DNA of 64,000 nt, taken from NCBI RefSeq assembly GCF_019207085.1, contig NZ_JAATOM010000011.1, positions 150,429 to 214,428 on the forward strand, written 5' to 3'. This document shows positions 41,893 to 53,153 of the stretch, one piece after another. Source of the DNA: Variovorax sp. dw_308 (GTDB lineage Bacteria > Pseudomonadota > Gammaproteobacteria > Burkholderiales > Burkholderiaceae_C). Each line of letters opens with the position of its first letter. Position 1 is the stretch's first letter. Below the pieces are notes generated by a model that saw nothing but the letters and a program-made list of their open reading frames with translations, searched no databases and was not told where the DNA came from. A program made the position numbers and the translations under genes.

Positions 41893-43044
41893 ATGACGAG
41901 CTCTTCGGCACAACACCGGTTCGCACTCGTTGCGGGTGAAGCGTCCGGCGATCTGCTGGCGAGCCTGCTGCTGGATGGCTTGCAGGCGCGTTGGCCGGAC
42001 ATGCGTTCGGTCGGCATCGGCGGTCCGCGAATGCTGGCCCACGGCTTTGAAAGCTGGTGGCCGCAGGAGAAGCTCGCGGTGCGCGGCTATATCGAAGTAC
42101 TGCGCCACTATGCCGAGATCGCCGGCATTCGCCGCCAGCTCAAGGCCCGCCTGCTGCGCGAGTGGCCGCAACTTTTCATCGGCGTCGACGCACCCGACTT
42201 CAACCTCGACCTGGAAGCCGGATTGCGCAGCCGCGGCATGAAGACGGTTCATTTCGTCTGCCCTTCGATCTGGGCCTGGCGTGCCGACCGGGCCGACAAG
42301 ATCCGTGCGGCAGCCGACCACGTGTTGTGCATCTTTCCGTTCGAACCGGCACTGCTCGAAAAGCTGGGTATTGCCGCCAGCTACGTCGGTCATCCGATTG
42401 CCAACGTGGTGCCGATGGTGCCGGACCGGGCCGCAGCGCGCGCTGCGCTCGGCATCGAGCCCGACGTGCCCGTCGTCGCACTGCTGCCAGGCAGCCGGCG
42501 TTCCGAACTGCGCTACCTCGCATCGAGGTTCTTCGCGGCGGCGGCGCTGATGCAGCGTGCACGCCCTGAAGTCCAGTTCATCGCACCCACCATTCCTGCC
42601 TTGCGCGCCGAACTCGAGCAAATGCTGACGGTCAGTCCGATGGCCGGCAAGGTGAAGCTGCTGGAAGGCCAGTCGCACCTTGCGCTGGCCGCGTGCGACG
42701 CAACGCTGATCGCCAGCGGCACCGCCACGCTGGAGGCCGCGCTGTTCAAGCGGCCGATGGTGATCGCCTACAACATGCACTCGCTCTCGTGGCGGCTCAT
42801 GCAGCGGCAGCAGTTGCAACCGTGGGTCGGATTGCCGAACATACTGTGCGGCGAATTCGTCGTGCCCGAGTTGCTACAGGATGCCGCCACGCCGGAAGCG
42901 CTGGCCGATGCCACGCTGACCTGGTTGTCGTCGCCGGACAAGGTCGCGGCGCTGGAGCAGCGTTTTGCGACGGTGCACGAGGAATTGCGCCGCGACACCC
43001 CGACACTTTGCGCCGATGCGATCCAGAAAGTTCTTGAAGGCTGA
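41893..43044 (+). CDS. lpxB: Lipid-A-disaccharide synthase
   Basis: LpxB joins UDP-2,3-diacylglucosamine and lipid X to make the lipid A disaccharide at the inner membrane. The 383-aa GT19 enzyme has the N-terminal VAGEASGDLLASLLL, FIGVDAPDFNLDLE, CPSIWAWRADR and LLPGSRRSEL. The C-terminal SGTATLEAALFKRPMV is the nucleotide-binding part. Its last 29 bases overlap the start of rnhB, so rnhB is probably coupled. Confidence 0.96.
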   Translation: MTSSSAQHRFALVAGEASGDLLASLLLDGLQARWPDMRSVGIGGPRMLAHGFESWWPQEKLAVRGYIEVLRHYAEIAGIRRQLKARLLREWPQLFIGVDAPDFNLDLEAGLRSRGMKTVHFVCPSIWAWRADRADKIRAAADHVLCIFPFEPALLEKLGIAASYVGHPIANVVPMVPDRAAARAALGIEPDVPVVALLPGSRRSELRYLASRFFAAAALMQRARPEVQFIAPTIPALRAELEQMLTVSPMAGKVKLLEGQSHLALAACDATLIASGTATLEAALFKRPMVIAYNMHSLSWRLMQRQQLQPWVGLPNILCGEFVVPELLQDAATPEALADATLTWLSSPDKVAALEQRFATVHEELRRDTPTLCADAIQKVLEG

Positions 43045-43723
43045 ACAGGCCCCGCTGGTCTGGGATGCGCCGGGCCTGATGGCCGGCGTGGACGAGGCCG
43101 GCCGCGGCCCGCTGGCCGGCCCGGTCGTTGCCGCCGCGGTGATCCTCGACGACCTGCGGCCCATTCGAGGACTGGCCGATTCGAAGACGCTGACCGCGCT
43201 GCAACGCGAGCGCCTGCACGACCAGATCATGGCGAAGGCGCTTTGCTGCTCGGTGGCGCAGGCGAGCGTCGACGAGATCGACCAGTTCAACATCCTGCAG
43301 GCGACGATGATGGCCATGCGTCGCGCCGTGGACGGCCTGCGGCTCAAGCCGGCGAAGGTGCTGGTCGATGGCAACCGGCTGCCGGTGCTCGACGTGCTGG
43401 CCGAAGCCATCGTCAAGGGTGATGCGCGGGTGAAAGCCATTTCGGCCGCCTCGATCCTGGCCAAGGTGCACCGCGACCGCCTGTGCGAGCAGCTGCACCT
43501 GGAGTTCCCGCACTACGGCTTTGCCAATCACAAGGGCTACGGCACGCCGGAGCACATGGAGGCGCTGGAACGACACGGAGCCTGCGTGCATCACCGACGT
43601 TCGTTCAGCCCCGTTGCGGCTGCATATGCGCGCATGGGCACGGGCAACATCGCCGTCACGCATGAGGTCGTGGTCGCGAATGGGGTCGTCGTCGGGACGA
43701 CCGGGATCGTGGCCGCGCAATGA
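43016..43723 (+). CDS. rnhB: Ribonuclease HII
   Basis: RNase HII removes single ribonucleotides and RNA-DNA junctions from DNA. The 235-aa protein has the GVDEAGRGPLAGPVVAAAV catalytic motif (Asp, Glu), LADSKTLTALQRERL, KAISAASILAKVHRD with the third acid and the GYGTPEHMEAL near the end. The chosen ATG at 43016 overlaps lpxB by 29 bp; the domain begins only about 27 residues in, so a shorter start is possible. The stop overlaps the methyltransferase start as ATGA. Confidence 0.93.
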   Translation: MRSRKFLKAEQAPLVWDAPGLMAGVDEAGRGPLAGPVVAAAVILDDLRPIRGLADSKTLTALQRERLHDQIMAKALCCSVAQASVDEIDQFNILQATMMAMRRAVDGLRLKPAKVLVDGNRLPVLDVLAEAIVKGDARVKAISAASILAKVHRDRLCEQLHLEFPHYGFANHKGYGTPEHMEALERHGACVHHRRSFSPVAAAYARMGTGNIAVTHEVVVANGVVVGTTGIVAAQ

Positions 43724-44499
43724 CCTCGCCCGAGGTCCAGCACATCACGTCGCGCGACAACCCGCTGCTGAAGGAGCTTCGCAAACTGGCGCAGGAGCCT
43801 GGAGCCTATCGCAAGATGGGCAGGCTCTGGCTCGAAGGCGACCACTTGTGCCGCGCGGCGCTCGCGCGTGGCGTGCGCCCGGCCGTTGCCGTCTTCTCCG
43901 AGTCGTTTTGGCCGTCGGCGCCGCCGGACTGGTCGCGGTCCGCCGGCAAGACTGTCGTCGTTGCGGACGCGCTGCTGGCCGCCGTCAGCGGACTCGAGTC
44001 GCCCGCGCCGATGGGTTTCGTGCTCGAACTGCCGGCCCGGGCGGAACTGATCGCGGATGCGCCCACGGTCGTGCTGGACAGGCTGCAGGACGCGGGCAAT
44101 GCGGGCTCGATCCTGCGCAGTGCCGCGGCGTTCGGATTCATGCAGGTGGTGGCGCTCAAGGGCACCGCCGCGCTCTGGGCGCCCAAGGTGCTGCGGGCCG
44201 GCATGGGCGCGCATTTCGCTCTGCGGCTGATTGAAGGTATCACGGTCGACGCGCTCGATGCGTTGCGGGTGCCGCTGGTGGCGACCAGTTCGCACCGGGG
44301 CGATTGGCTGCACAAGGCCCGCCTTCCGCATCCTTGCGCCTGGCTCATGGGGCACGAAGGGCAGGGCGTATCGCCCGAACTGGAAGCGCGCGCGACCCAC
44401 CACATCCGCATCGCGCAACCGGGCGGCGAAGAGTCACTCAATGTTGCCGCTGCGGCGGCGATATGCCTTCACGCAAGCGCAGCCTCGGCAAAAGCCTGA
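43720..44499 (+). CDS. TrmH/SpoU-type RNA methyltransferase
   Basis: A 259-aa SPOUT-superfamily enzyme that methylates rRNA or tRNA 2'-O positions with SAM. An N-terminal substrate-binding domain (residues 1-95) precedes the knotted domain with motif 1 LQDAGNAGSILRSAAAFG, motif 2 LMGHEGQGV and motif 3 EESLNVAAAAAICLH. The target base is unknown; homologues near rnhB in the Burkholderiales are annotated only as RNA methyltransferases. It ends the operon that starts with uppS or earlier. Confidence 0.9.
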   Translation: MTSPEVQHITSRDNPLLKELRKLAQEPGAYRKMGRLWLEGDHLCRAALARGVRPAVAVFSESFWPSAPPDWSRSAGKTVVVADALLAAVSGLESPAPMGFVLELPARAELIADAPTVVLDRLQDAGNAGSILRSAAAFGFMQVVALKGTAALWAPKVLRAGMGAHFALRLIEGITVDALDALRVPLVATSSHRGDWLHKARLPHPCAWLMGHEGQGVSPELEARATHHIRIAQPGGEESLNVAAAAAICLHASAASAKA

Positions 44500-44510
44500 A
44501 CTGCGCCGGC

Positions 44511-44516
44511 TATAAT
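44511..44516 (+). promoter_or_regulatory. -10 box of the carAB promoter
   Basis: A perfect TATAAT, 12 bp after the methyltransferase stop and 121 bp before carA, predicts a leader of about 115 bases. No strong -35 is visible. Confidence 0.6.
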
Positions 44517-44568
44517 CAAGGGCTTTCCCGCATACACCCCCCGCCCACAGCGCACTAGCCGTACTCCT

Positions 44569-44606
44569 CGACGAAAGTCGCACCCTTCGAGTCAGATCCT
44601 GGGTGC
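44569..44606 (+). promoter_or_regulatory. Two hairpins in the carA leader
   Basis: CGAC-GAAA-GTCG (44569-44580) is a GNRA-tetraloop hairpin. Next to it GCACCC (44580-44585) and GGGTGC (44601-44606) pair across 15 bases. They may be mutually exclusive with other pairings, since the two share a base. Pyrimidine or arginine control of carAB is known in other bacteria; whether this leader does it is unknown. Confidence 0.4.
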
Positions 44607-44637
44607 ACTCTGGGCGTCATCCATTCGGAGAATCCCA

Positions 44638-45814
44638 GTGCTTTTGTCTCTCAAGGGAGCTTTCCCGCCCGCCATCCTGGCGCTTGCAGACGGCACGGTC
44701 TTTCAAGGCAACTCGATTGGCGCCACCGGCGCCACCACCGGCGAAGTGGTGTTCAACACCGCCATGACCGGTTACCAGGAAATCCTGACCGACCCCAGCT
44801 ATTGCCAGCAGATCGTGACGCTCACGTATCCGCACATCGGCAACTACGGCGTCAACTTGGAAGACATCGAGGCCGACAAGATCCACGCCGCTGGCCTGAT
44901 CATCAAGGACCTGCCGCTCGTCGCATCCAACTTCCGCAAGACGGCGACGCTCAGTGAATACCTGGTGGCCGGCAAGACGGTCGCCATTGCCAACATCGAC
45001 ACGCGCAAGCTCACGCGCCACCTGCGCACGAATGGCGCGCAGAACGGCTGCATCCTGGGGCTGGCCGAAGGCGAAGCGGTGACGCAGGCGCTGATCGACA
45101 AGGCCATCGCTGCCGCCAAGGGTGCACCGAGCATGTCGGGTCTGGACCTGGCCAAGGTCGTGTCGGTCAAGCAGACCTACGAATGGAACCAGACCGAATG
45201 GAAGCTCGGTGCGGGCTACGGCGTGCAGATCACGCCCAGGTTCCACGTCGTCGCCTACGACTTTGGCGTCAAGAAGAACATCCTGCGCATGATCGCCCAG
45301 CGCGGCGCGCGCATCACGGTCGTGCCCGCGCAGACGCCCGCGGCCGACGTGCTCAAGCTGAAACCCGATGGCATCTTCCTGGCCAACGGCCCCGGCGACC
45401 CGGAGCCTTGTGAATACGCGATCACGGCCGTCAAAGAACTGATCGAGACCGGCATCCCGACCTTCGGTATTTGCCTGGGTCACCAGATCATGGCGCTGGC
45501 CTCCGGCGCCAAGACCTTCAAGATGAAGTTCGGCCACCACGGTGCGAACCATCCGGTGAAGGACCTCGACAACGGCCGCGTGAGCATCACCAGCCAGAAC
45601 CACGGCTTCGCAGTCGACGAGAAGACGCTGCCGGCCAACCTGCGCCCCACGCACATCAGCCTGTTCGACAACACGCTGCAAGGCCTGGCGCGCACCGACA
45701 AGCCGGCCTTCTGCTTCCAGGGCCACCCGGAAGCGTCGCCTGGCCCGCACGACATCAGCTACCTGTTCGACCGCTTCACGGCACTCATGGAAAAGAACAA
45801 GGCGGAGAACAAGA

Positions 45815-45822
<8 letters not shown>
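44638..45822 (+). CDS. carA: Carbamoyl-phosphate synthase small subunit
   Basis: CarA hydrolyses glutamine and sends ammonia to CarB for arginine and pyrimidine synthesis. The 394-aa protein has the N-terminal CPSase domain (ALADGTVFQGNSIGA, MTGYQEILTDPSY) and a class I glutamine amidotransferase domain with the nucleophile Cys279 in FGICLGHQ and the His in GHPEASPGPHD. The start is GTG with a GGAG seven bases upstream. Its stop overlaps the carB start by 8 bases. Confidence 0.97.
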
Positions 45823-49039
<3,217 letters not shown>

Positions 49040-49125
49040 CCTTCGTGTTTGTCCACTTCCGTGGGCGATTTCAGCGGGCCGGCGGACGTCGGTCTCGCCA
49101 TGGTTCTGAACGGAGTACCGGCCCC

Positions 49126-49995
49126 ATGGAATCTCAAGTTGTAGAAGTCGATCTGGCCGATTGGGCGGTTGCGCGGCCCAACGATGCGTGGATCACTGCG
49201 CTCGAAGCCGGCAAGGTCCTGTACTTTCCGCGCCTGGGTTTCGAACTCTTGCCATCCGAAGCCAGGTTGCTCGACCCGGCGCTGCTGGCGAAGGGTGTGC
49301 GCAACATCAGCCTCGATGGCGGCGGCAAGCTGAAGGGCGTGGAGGGCGACGAATCCGTCCAGCGTGCCGCCGAAGCCATGATCGGGCGGTTCCGTTCGCA
49401 GGCGCGCCAGCTCATCGACGGATTGCTGCCGCACTACAGCCCATCCTTGCGCATGGCGCCGACCAGTTACAGGCCGGCCCAGGTCGAATCGCGCGTGCAA
49501 TCGTGGCGTGCCGACGATCGCCGCCTGCATGTCGATTCCTTTCCGTCGCGCCCCAATTACGGCGAGCGCATCCTGCGCGTGTTCACCAACCTCAATCCCC
49601 AGGGTGCACCGCGCGTCTGGCGCGTCGGCGAGCCCTTCGAGGCCGTTGCCCAGCGCTTCTTGCCACGCGCCAAGCCCTATTCGCACCTGCAAGCCAGCGT
49701 GCTCAAGATATTGCACGTCACCAAGTCTTTCCGCAGCGAATACGACCACCTGATGCTGCAACTCCACGACGCAATGAAGTCCGACATGGACTACCAGAAA
49801 TCGTCGCCGCAGGAGACCGTGCCGTTCCCCCCGGGATCGGTGTGGGTTTGCTTCTCTGACCAGACTTCGCATGCCGTGATGTCGGGCCAGTTCATGGCGG
49901 AGCAGACCCTTCATTTGCCCGCTGCAAGCCAATACAATCCGCAGGCAAGTCCGCTGGCGATCCTGAGCCGGCTGACTGGACGAACCCTCGTCTGA
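49126..49995 (+). CDS. Kdo hydroxylase family protein (Fe(II)/2-oxoglutarate dioxygenase)
   Basis: The 289-aa protein resembles the Burkholderiales Kdo 3-hydroxylase KdoO, which turns the outer Kdo of lipopolysaccharide into D-glycero-D-talo-oct-2-ulosonic acid. The dioxygenase facial triad is visible: His135 and Asp137 in LHVDSF and His249 in TSHAVMSG. Other family parts are DDRRLHVDSFPSRPNYGERIL and RVFTNLNP. The function is inferred from this similarity. The ATG at 49126 has a GGAG upstream; a TTG or longer start is less likely. It lies between carB and a terminator, so it may be cotranscribed with carAB. Confidence 0.82.
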   Translation: MESQVVEVDLADWAVARPNDAWITALEAGKVLYFPRLGFELLPSEARLLDPALLAKGVRNISLDGGGKLKGVEGDESVQRAAEAMIGRFRSQARQLIDGLLPHYSPSLRMAPTSYRPAQVESRVQSWRADDRRLHVDSFPSRPNYGERILRVFTNLNPQGAPRVWRVGEPFEAVAQRFLPRAKPYSHLQASVLKILHVTKSFRSEYDHLMLQLHDAMKSDMDYQKSSPQETVPFPPGSVWVCFSDQTSHAVMSGQFMAEQTLHLPAASQYNPQASPLAILSRLTGRTLV

Positions 49996-50007
49996 TCCGC
50001 ACCCTCT

Positions 50008-50046
50008 GAAACCGCCGAACGGCGACGTTCGGCGGTTTCGCTTTTT
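50008..50046 (+). terminator. Strong intrinsic terminator before greA
   Basis: GAAACCGCCGAACG and CGTTCGGCGGTTTC form a 14-bp perfect stem with loop GCGA, followed by GCTTTTTG. It ends the carAB-kdoO transcript. greA starts only 14 bp later, so greA needs its own promoter inside or read-through. Confidence 0.92.
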
Positions 50047-50059
50047 GAGACTACAAACC

Positions 50060-50536
50060 ATGGCCACTATTCCGATCACCAAGCGCGGCGCAGAGAAGCT
50101 TCGCGCAGAACTCCACCGTCTGAAAACGGTCGACCGCCCGTGGGTCATCAATGCCATCTCCGAGGCCCGTGCCCAGGGCGACCTGAGCGAAAACGCCGAA
50201 TACGAAGTCGCCAAGGACCGCCAGGGCTTCATCGAAGGCCGCATCCAGGAAGTCGAAGGAAAGCTTTCGGCAGCCCAGATCATCGACCCGGCGGCGCTCG
50301 ATGCGGGTGGACGCGTCGTGTTCGGCTCCACGGTCGAGTTGGAGGAAGAAGAAACCGGCGAAGCGGTCAAGTACCAGATCGTCGGCGAGGACGAGGCCGA
50401 CCTGAAGCTGGGCCTCATCAACATCTCCAGCCCCATCGCCCGCGCGCTGATCGGCAAGGAAGAGGGCGACACCGCCGAAGTGCAGGCGCCCGGCGGCCTC
50501 AAGCGGTACGAAATCGTCGCGGTTCACTACGTCTGA
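50060..50536 (+). CDS. greA: Transcription elongation factor GreA
   Basis: GreA rescues backtracked RNA polymerase by stimulating transcript cleavage. The 158-aa protein has the N-terminal coiled coil with the tip acids (EARAQGDLSENAEYEVAK) and the C-terminal FKBP-like domain (FGSTVELEE, GEDEAD). The position after carB is usual in betaproteobacteria. The gene starts 14 bp beyond a strong terminator, so its RNA level may be set by read-through. Confidence 0.97.
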   Translation: MATIPITKRGAEKLRAELHRLKTVDRPWVINAISEARAQGDLSENAEYEVAKDRQGFIEGRIQEVEGKLSAAQIIDPAALDAGGRVVFGSTVELEEEETGEAVKYQIVGEDEADLKLGLINISSPIARALIGKEEGDTAEVQAPGGLKRYEIVAVHYV

Positions 50537-50541
50537 CGAGG

Positions 50542-50976
50542 ATGCGCGGCCTCGTTGCGCGCCTGCCCGGATTTGTCGCGGCGCTCTGGTGGGGCAGCCT
50601 GGGCACGATCGGTTTCCTGGTCGTGCCGCTCTTGTTCAAGAACCTGCCGACCCCCGCCATGGCGGGCGGCATGGCAGCCCGGTTGTTCACGGCGCAGACC
50701 TGGGTGTCGCTGGGCTGCGCCATGTTGCTATTGATGATGAGCCGGTCCGCCCGCATGCCTGATGTGGCAGCGCGGGTCCACGCGGCATTGCCGTTCGTGT
50801 TGTCGGGGCTTCTGCTGGCCTTGCTGGGCGAGTTCGGCGTCGCGCCGCGCATCGTGGCCCGCGACAACCTGCCGCTGTGGCATGCCGTCGGCAGCGGCAT
50901 GTACCTGCTGCAATGGGTCTGCGCGGCGGTGGTGCTCTGGCGCGTGCTGCGGCAGTCGGACCCACCGCTGAACTGA
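50542..50976 (+). CDS. DUF4149 domain membrane protein
   Basis: A 144-aa inner-membrane protein with four hydrophobic segments (about residues 9-31, 51-70, 83-105, 116-137). The pattern fits DUF4149 (FVAALWWGSLGTIGFLVVPL, FTAQTWVSLGCAML). The function is unknown. It follows greA by 5 bp and converges on the glycosyltransferase-like gene with 4 bases between, so the whole arrangement is tightly packed. Confidence 0.82.
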   Translation: MRGLVARLPGFVAALWWGSLGTIGFLVVPLLFKNLPTPAMAGGMAARLFTAQTWVSLGCAMLLLMMSRSARMPDVAARVHAALPFVLSGLLLALLGEFGVAPRIVARDNLPLWHAVGSGMYLLQWVCAAVVLWRVLRQSDPPLN

Positions 50977-50980
50977 TCGC

Positions 50981-51748
50981 CTATTCGTGCCAGTGCTCGG
51001 CCACCCAGGTGGCGGGGCGAATGAAGCGGAACCGGCGGTTACGGCGGCCGGCCAGTGCATCAGGCGGATTGCATTCGCCGTGGAAGATCATCACGCGTGC
51101 GCCTTCCGGCACGAAGGGCCGCCGCCAGTAGTTACTTGGCCAGATCGGAATCCCGCCGTACTTGAAGCTCGGGCACCAGTCGCTGGGCCAGTACGACAGC
51201 TTGCCCTGCGCGTGCACATAGTCCGACAGGTAGGTCTGCTCGTTGCGAAACTTCTCGCGCATGGCGGTTTCGTTCGCGCGGAAGTAGTCCAGCACGTCGG
51301 CATGGGCGCCGATCGTGTAGCGGTACACCGATGAATTGCCGGTCACGCGCCACGGACGCCGGTAGTCCTTGATGATCACGAACTCGCCGGGCTGGGTGAA
51401 GAATTCGTCCAGGCTGCCGACCACCACGATGTCCAGGTCGAGGAACAAGGCCTGGCCATGCAATCCATAGACATCGGGCAGGTCGCGGCTCAGCGTGGTG
51501 AGCTTGCGCCAGGCGCGGTCGCGCACGCCGGCGGCCTCGGGGCGGATGTCGAGGCGCGGAATCGGAAAGCACTCGACCTCGCTGCGGATGCCGACGTTGT
51601 CGTCCGTCAGGCAGATGAAACGGAAGTCACCCGTCAGATGGCGGCGTGCCATCGCGTAGAGCTTGTTGACGTAGGTGGCCTCGTATTTCGTGCCCCACTT
51701 CATGCAGACGACGTGGCGCATCGGCTGCGCCGTTGGCTCCGCCGCCAT
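50981..51748 (-). CDS. Glycosyltransferase-like protein with DxD motif
   Basis: A 255-aa soluble protein that looks like a GT-A fold glycosyltransferase: KWGTKYEATYVNKLY near the start, FICLTDD (nucleotide strand), and the metal-binding LFLDLDIVVVG (Asp104 and Asp106). The C-terminal MIFHGECNPPDAL may be the acceptor side. The donor and acceptor are unknown; capsule or lipopolysaccharide decoration is possible given the nearby Kdo hydroxylase. It follows yhbY by 3 bases on the minus strand, so it may be translated from the same mRNA. Confidence 0.75.
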   Translation of the reverse strand: MAAEPTAQPMRHVVCMKWGTKYEATYVNKLYAMARRHLTGDFRFICLTDDNVGIRSEVECFPIPRLDIRPEAAGVRDRAWRKLTTLSRDLPDVYGLHGQALFLDLDIVVVGSLDEFFTQPGEFVIIKDYRRPWRVTGNSSVYRYTIGAHADVLDYFRANETAMREKFRNEQTYLSDYVHAQGKLSYWPSDWCPSFKYGGIPIWPSNYWRRPFVPEGARVMIFHGECNPPDALAGRRNRRFRFIRPATWVAEHWHE

Positions 51749-51751
51749 CGC

Positions 51752-52231
51752 TCAGTCCGCCTGGCGCTGCTTCTTGACCGAGAGCGGCTTGCGCGGCTTG
51801 GCGCGCTTGATGTTGCCGCCGGCCGTCAGGCGCTGGTTGCCGAGCACCCGCAGCGTCTTGATCTCGGGGCGCTGGCCGGCACGCTTGCTGTACTTGACGA
51901 CCTTGATGTCACGCGGGCCGGGCATCCGGTCCTCGTCGATCTCCTTGACCTTCTCCACCTTGGGGCGCCAGAGCACCAGCAACTTGCCGATGTGCTGGAT
52001 CGGCGCGGCGCCGAGCGTGTCCGCCAGCGTATGCAGCATGGCGTCGCGCGCGAGCCGGTCGTCCGAGAACACGCGGATCTTGATCAGGCCATGAGCCTTC
52101 AGCGCGGCATCGGCTTCCTTGGTGACGGCGGGGGTGAGCCCGTCGCTGCCAATCATCACGATGGGGTTCAGGTGGTGCGCTTCGGAGCGGTGCTCCTTGC
52201 GTTGGGCGGGGGTCAATTGAATGGCGGGCAT
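51752..52231 (-). CDS. yhbY: YhbY family CRM-domain RNA-binding protein
   Basis: YhbY is a CRM-domain protein associated with pre-50S ribosomes. The 159-aa protein has the CRM fold at residues 1-95 (LTPAQRKEHRSEAHHLNPIV, IGSDGLTPAV with the GxxG loop, IQHIGKLLVLWRP) and then a basic C-terminal extension of about 60 residues ending KPRKPLSVKKQRQ. The E. coli protein is only about 97 aa, so the tail is an addition. The ATG at 52231 starts the domain. It is divergent from rlmE, which also acts on 50S rRNA. Confidence 0.93.
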   Translation of the reverse strand: MPAIQLTPAQRKEHRSEAHHLNPIVMIGSDGLTPAVTKEADAALKAHGLIKIRVFSDDRLARDAMLHTLADTLGAAPIQHIGKLLVLWRPKVEKVKEIDEDRMPGPRDIKVVKYSKRAGQRPEIKTLRVLGNQRLTAGGNIKRAKPRKPLSVKKQRQAD

Positions 52232-52313
52232 GGCCGTATTATCGAACCACTGTGAAACGATCCCTTGCATTCCCTGCTTTTCGACGCTGCGCAGCCCACC
52301 AGATCCGTTTCCC

Positions 52314-52982
52314 ATGAGCACCAAGTCCACCGGCAAGAAGGTCAACAAGGCCTGGCTGCACGACCACATCAACGACCCCTGGGTCAAGCTGGCGACCCGC
52401 GAGGGCTACCGCGCCCGCGCCGCGTACAAGCTCAAGGAAATCGACGAGACGCTCGGGCTGATCAAGCCGGGCCAGCTCGTCATCGACCTCGGTTCGACAC
52501 CAGGCGCCTGGAGCCAGTACGCCCGGCGCCGCATGGCTCCGGGCGGGGCGGCATCGGGCCAGCTGGACGGCACCATCATCGCGCTCGACATGCTGCCCAT
52601 GGAGCCGATCGAGGGCGTGAACTTCCTGCTCGGCGACTTTCGCGAGCCGGAGGTGCTGGCGCGCCTGGAAGAGGCAATGCAAGGCCGCAAGGCCGACGTC
52701 GTGGTCTCCGACATGGCACCCAATCTCTCGGGCATTGCGTCGGCCGATGCAGCGCGCATCGCGCATCTGGTGGAACTTGCGGTCGACTTCGCGAATCAGC
52801 ACCTGAGGCCCGAAGGCGCCCTGGTGACCAAACTGTTCCACGGCAGCAGCTACGACCCGCTGAACAAGCTGTTCAAGGACACGTTCAAGGTGGTCAAGAA
52901 GGTGAAACCGAAGGCCTCGCGCGACAAGTCGGCGGAAACCTTCCTCGTGGGCATCGGGCTCCGGACTACAGATACGCATTGA
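52314..52982 (+). CDS. rlmE: 23S rRNA (U2552) 2'-O-methyltransferase RlmE
   Basis: RlmE (FtsJ/RrmJ) methylates U2552 in the A-loop of 23S rRNA and is heat-inducible in E. coli. The 222-aa protein has ARAAYKLKEID with the catalytic Lys39, the SAM motif VIDLGSTPGAWSQYA, VSDMAPNLSG with the Asp, LVTKLFHG with the second Lys and AETFLVG with the Glu of the K-D-K-E set. It lies upstream of ftsH, as in E. coli. Confidence 0.96.
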   Translation: MSTKSTGKKVNKAWLHDHINDPWVKLATREGYRARAAYKLKEIDETLGLIKPGQLVIDLGSTPGAWSQYARRRMAPGGAASGQLDGTIIALDMLPMEPIEGVNFLLGDFREPEVLARLEEAMQGRKADVVVSDMAPNLSGIASADAARIAHLVELAVDFANQHLRPEGALVTKLFHGSSYDPLNKLFKDTFKVVKKVKPKASRDKSAETFLVGIGLRTTDTH

Positions 52983-53065
52983 TACGTCCGACGAATAACG
53001 GCCCATTTCGGGACATAACCGTGCTTAGCCTGTGGCTGCTGGGGTGAATAGAGGCTATTTCGCAG

Positions 53066-53092
53066 CTTGAAAAGCCTAAAATGGCCGCCAAT
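53066..53092 (+). promoter_or_regulatory. Candidate ftsH promoter (sigma-32-like or sigma-70)
   Basis: CTTGAAA (53066-53072), 12 bp, then CCGCCAAT (53085-53092) is similar to the heat-shock pattern CTTGAAA and CCCCATnT. The alternative is a sigma-70 -10 TAAAAT at 53077-53082. FtsH is a heat-shock gene in E. coli, so a sigma-32 site would make sense. The match at the second box is only partial. Confidence 0.4.
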
Positions 53093-53153
53093 TGCCTGCT
53101 TGGTGCGCGGATTTCCCGTCTTGTCACACGCACCGCCTGACTGGAGCTTCGGT

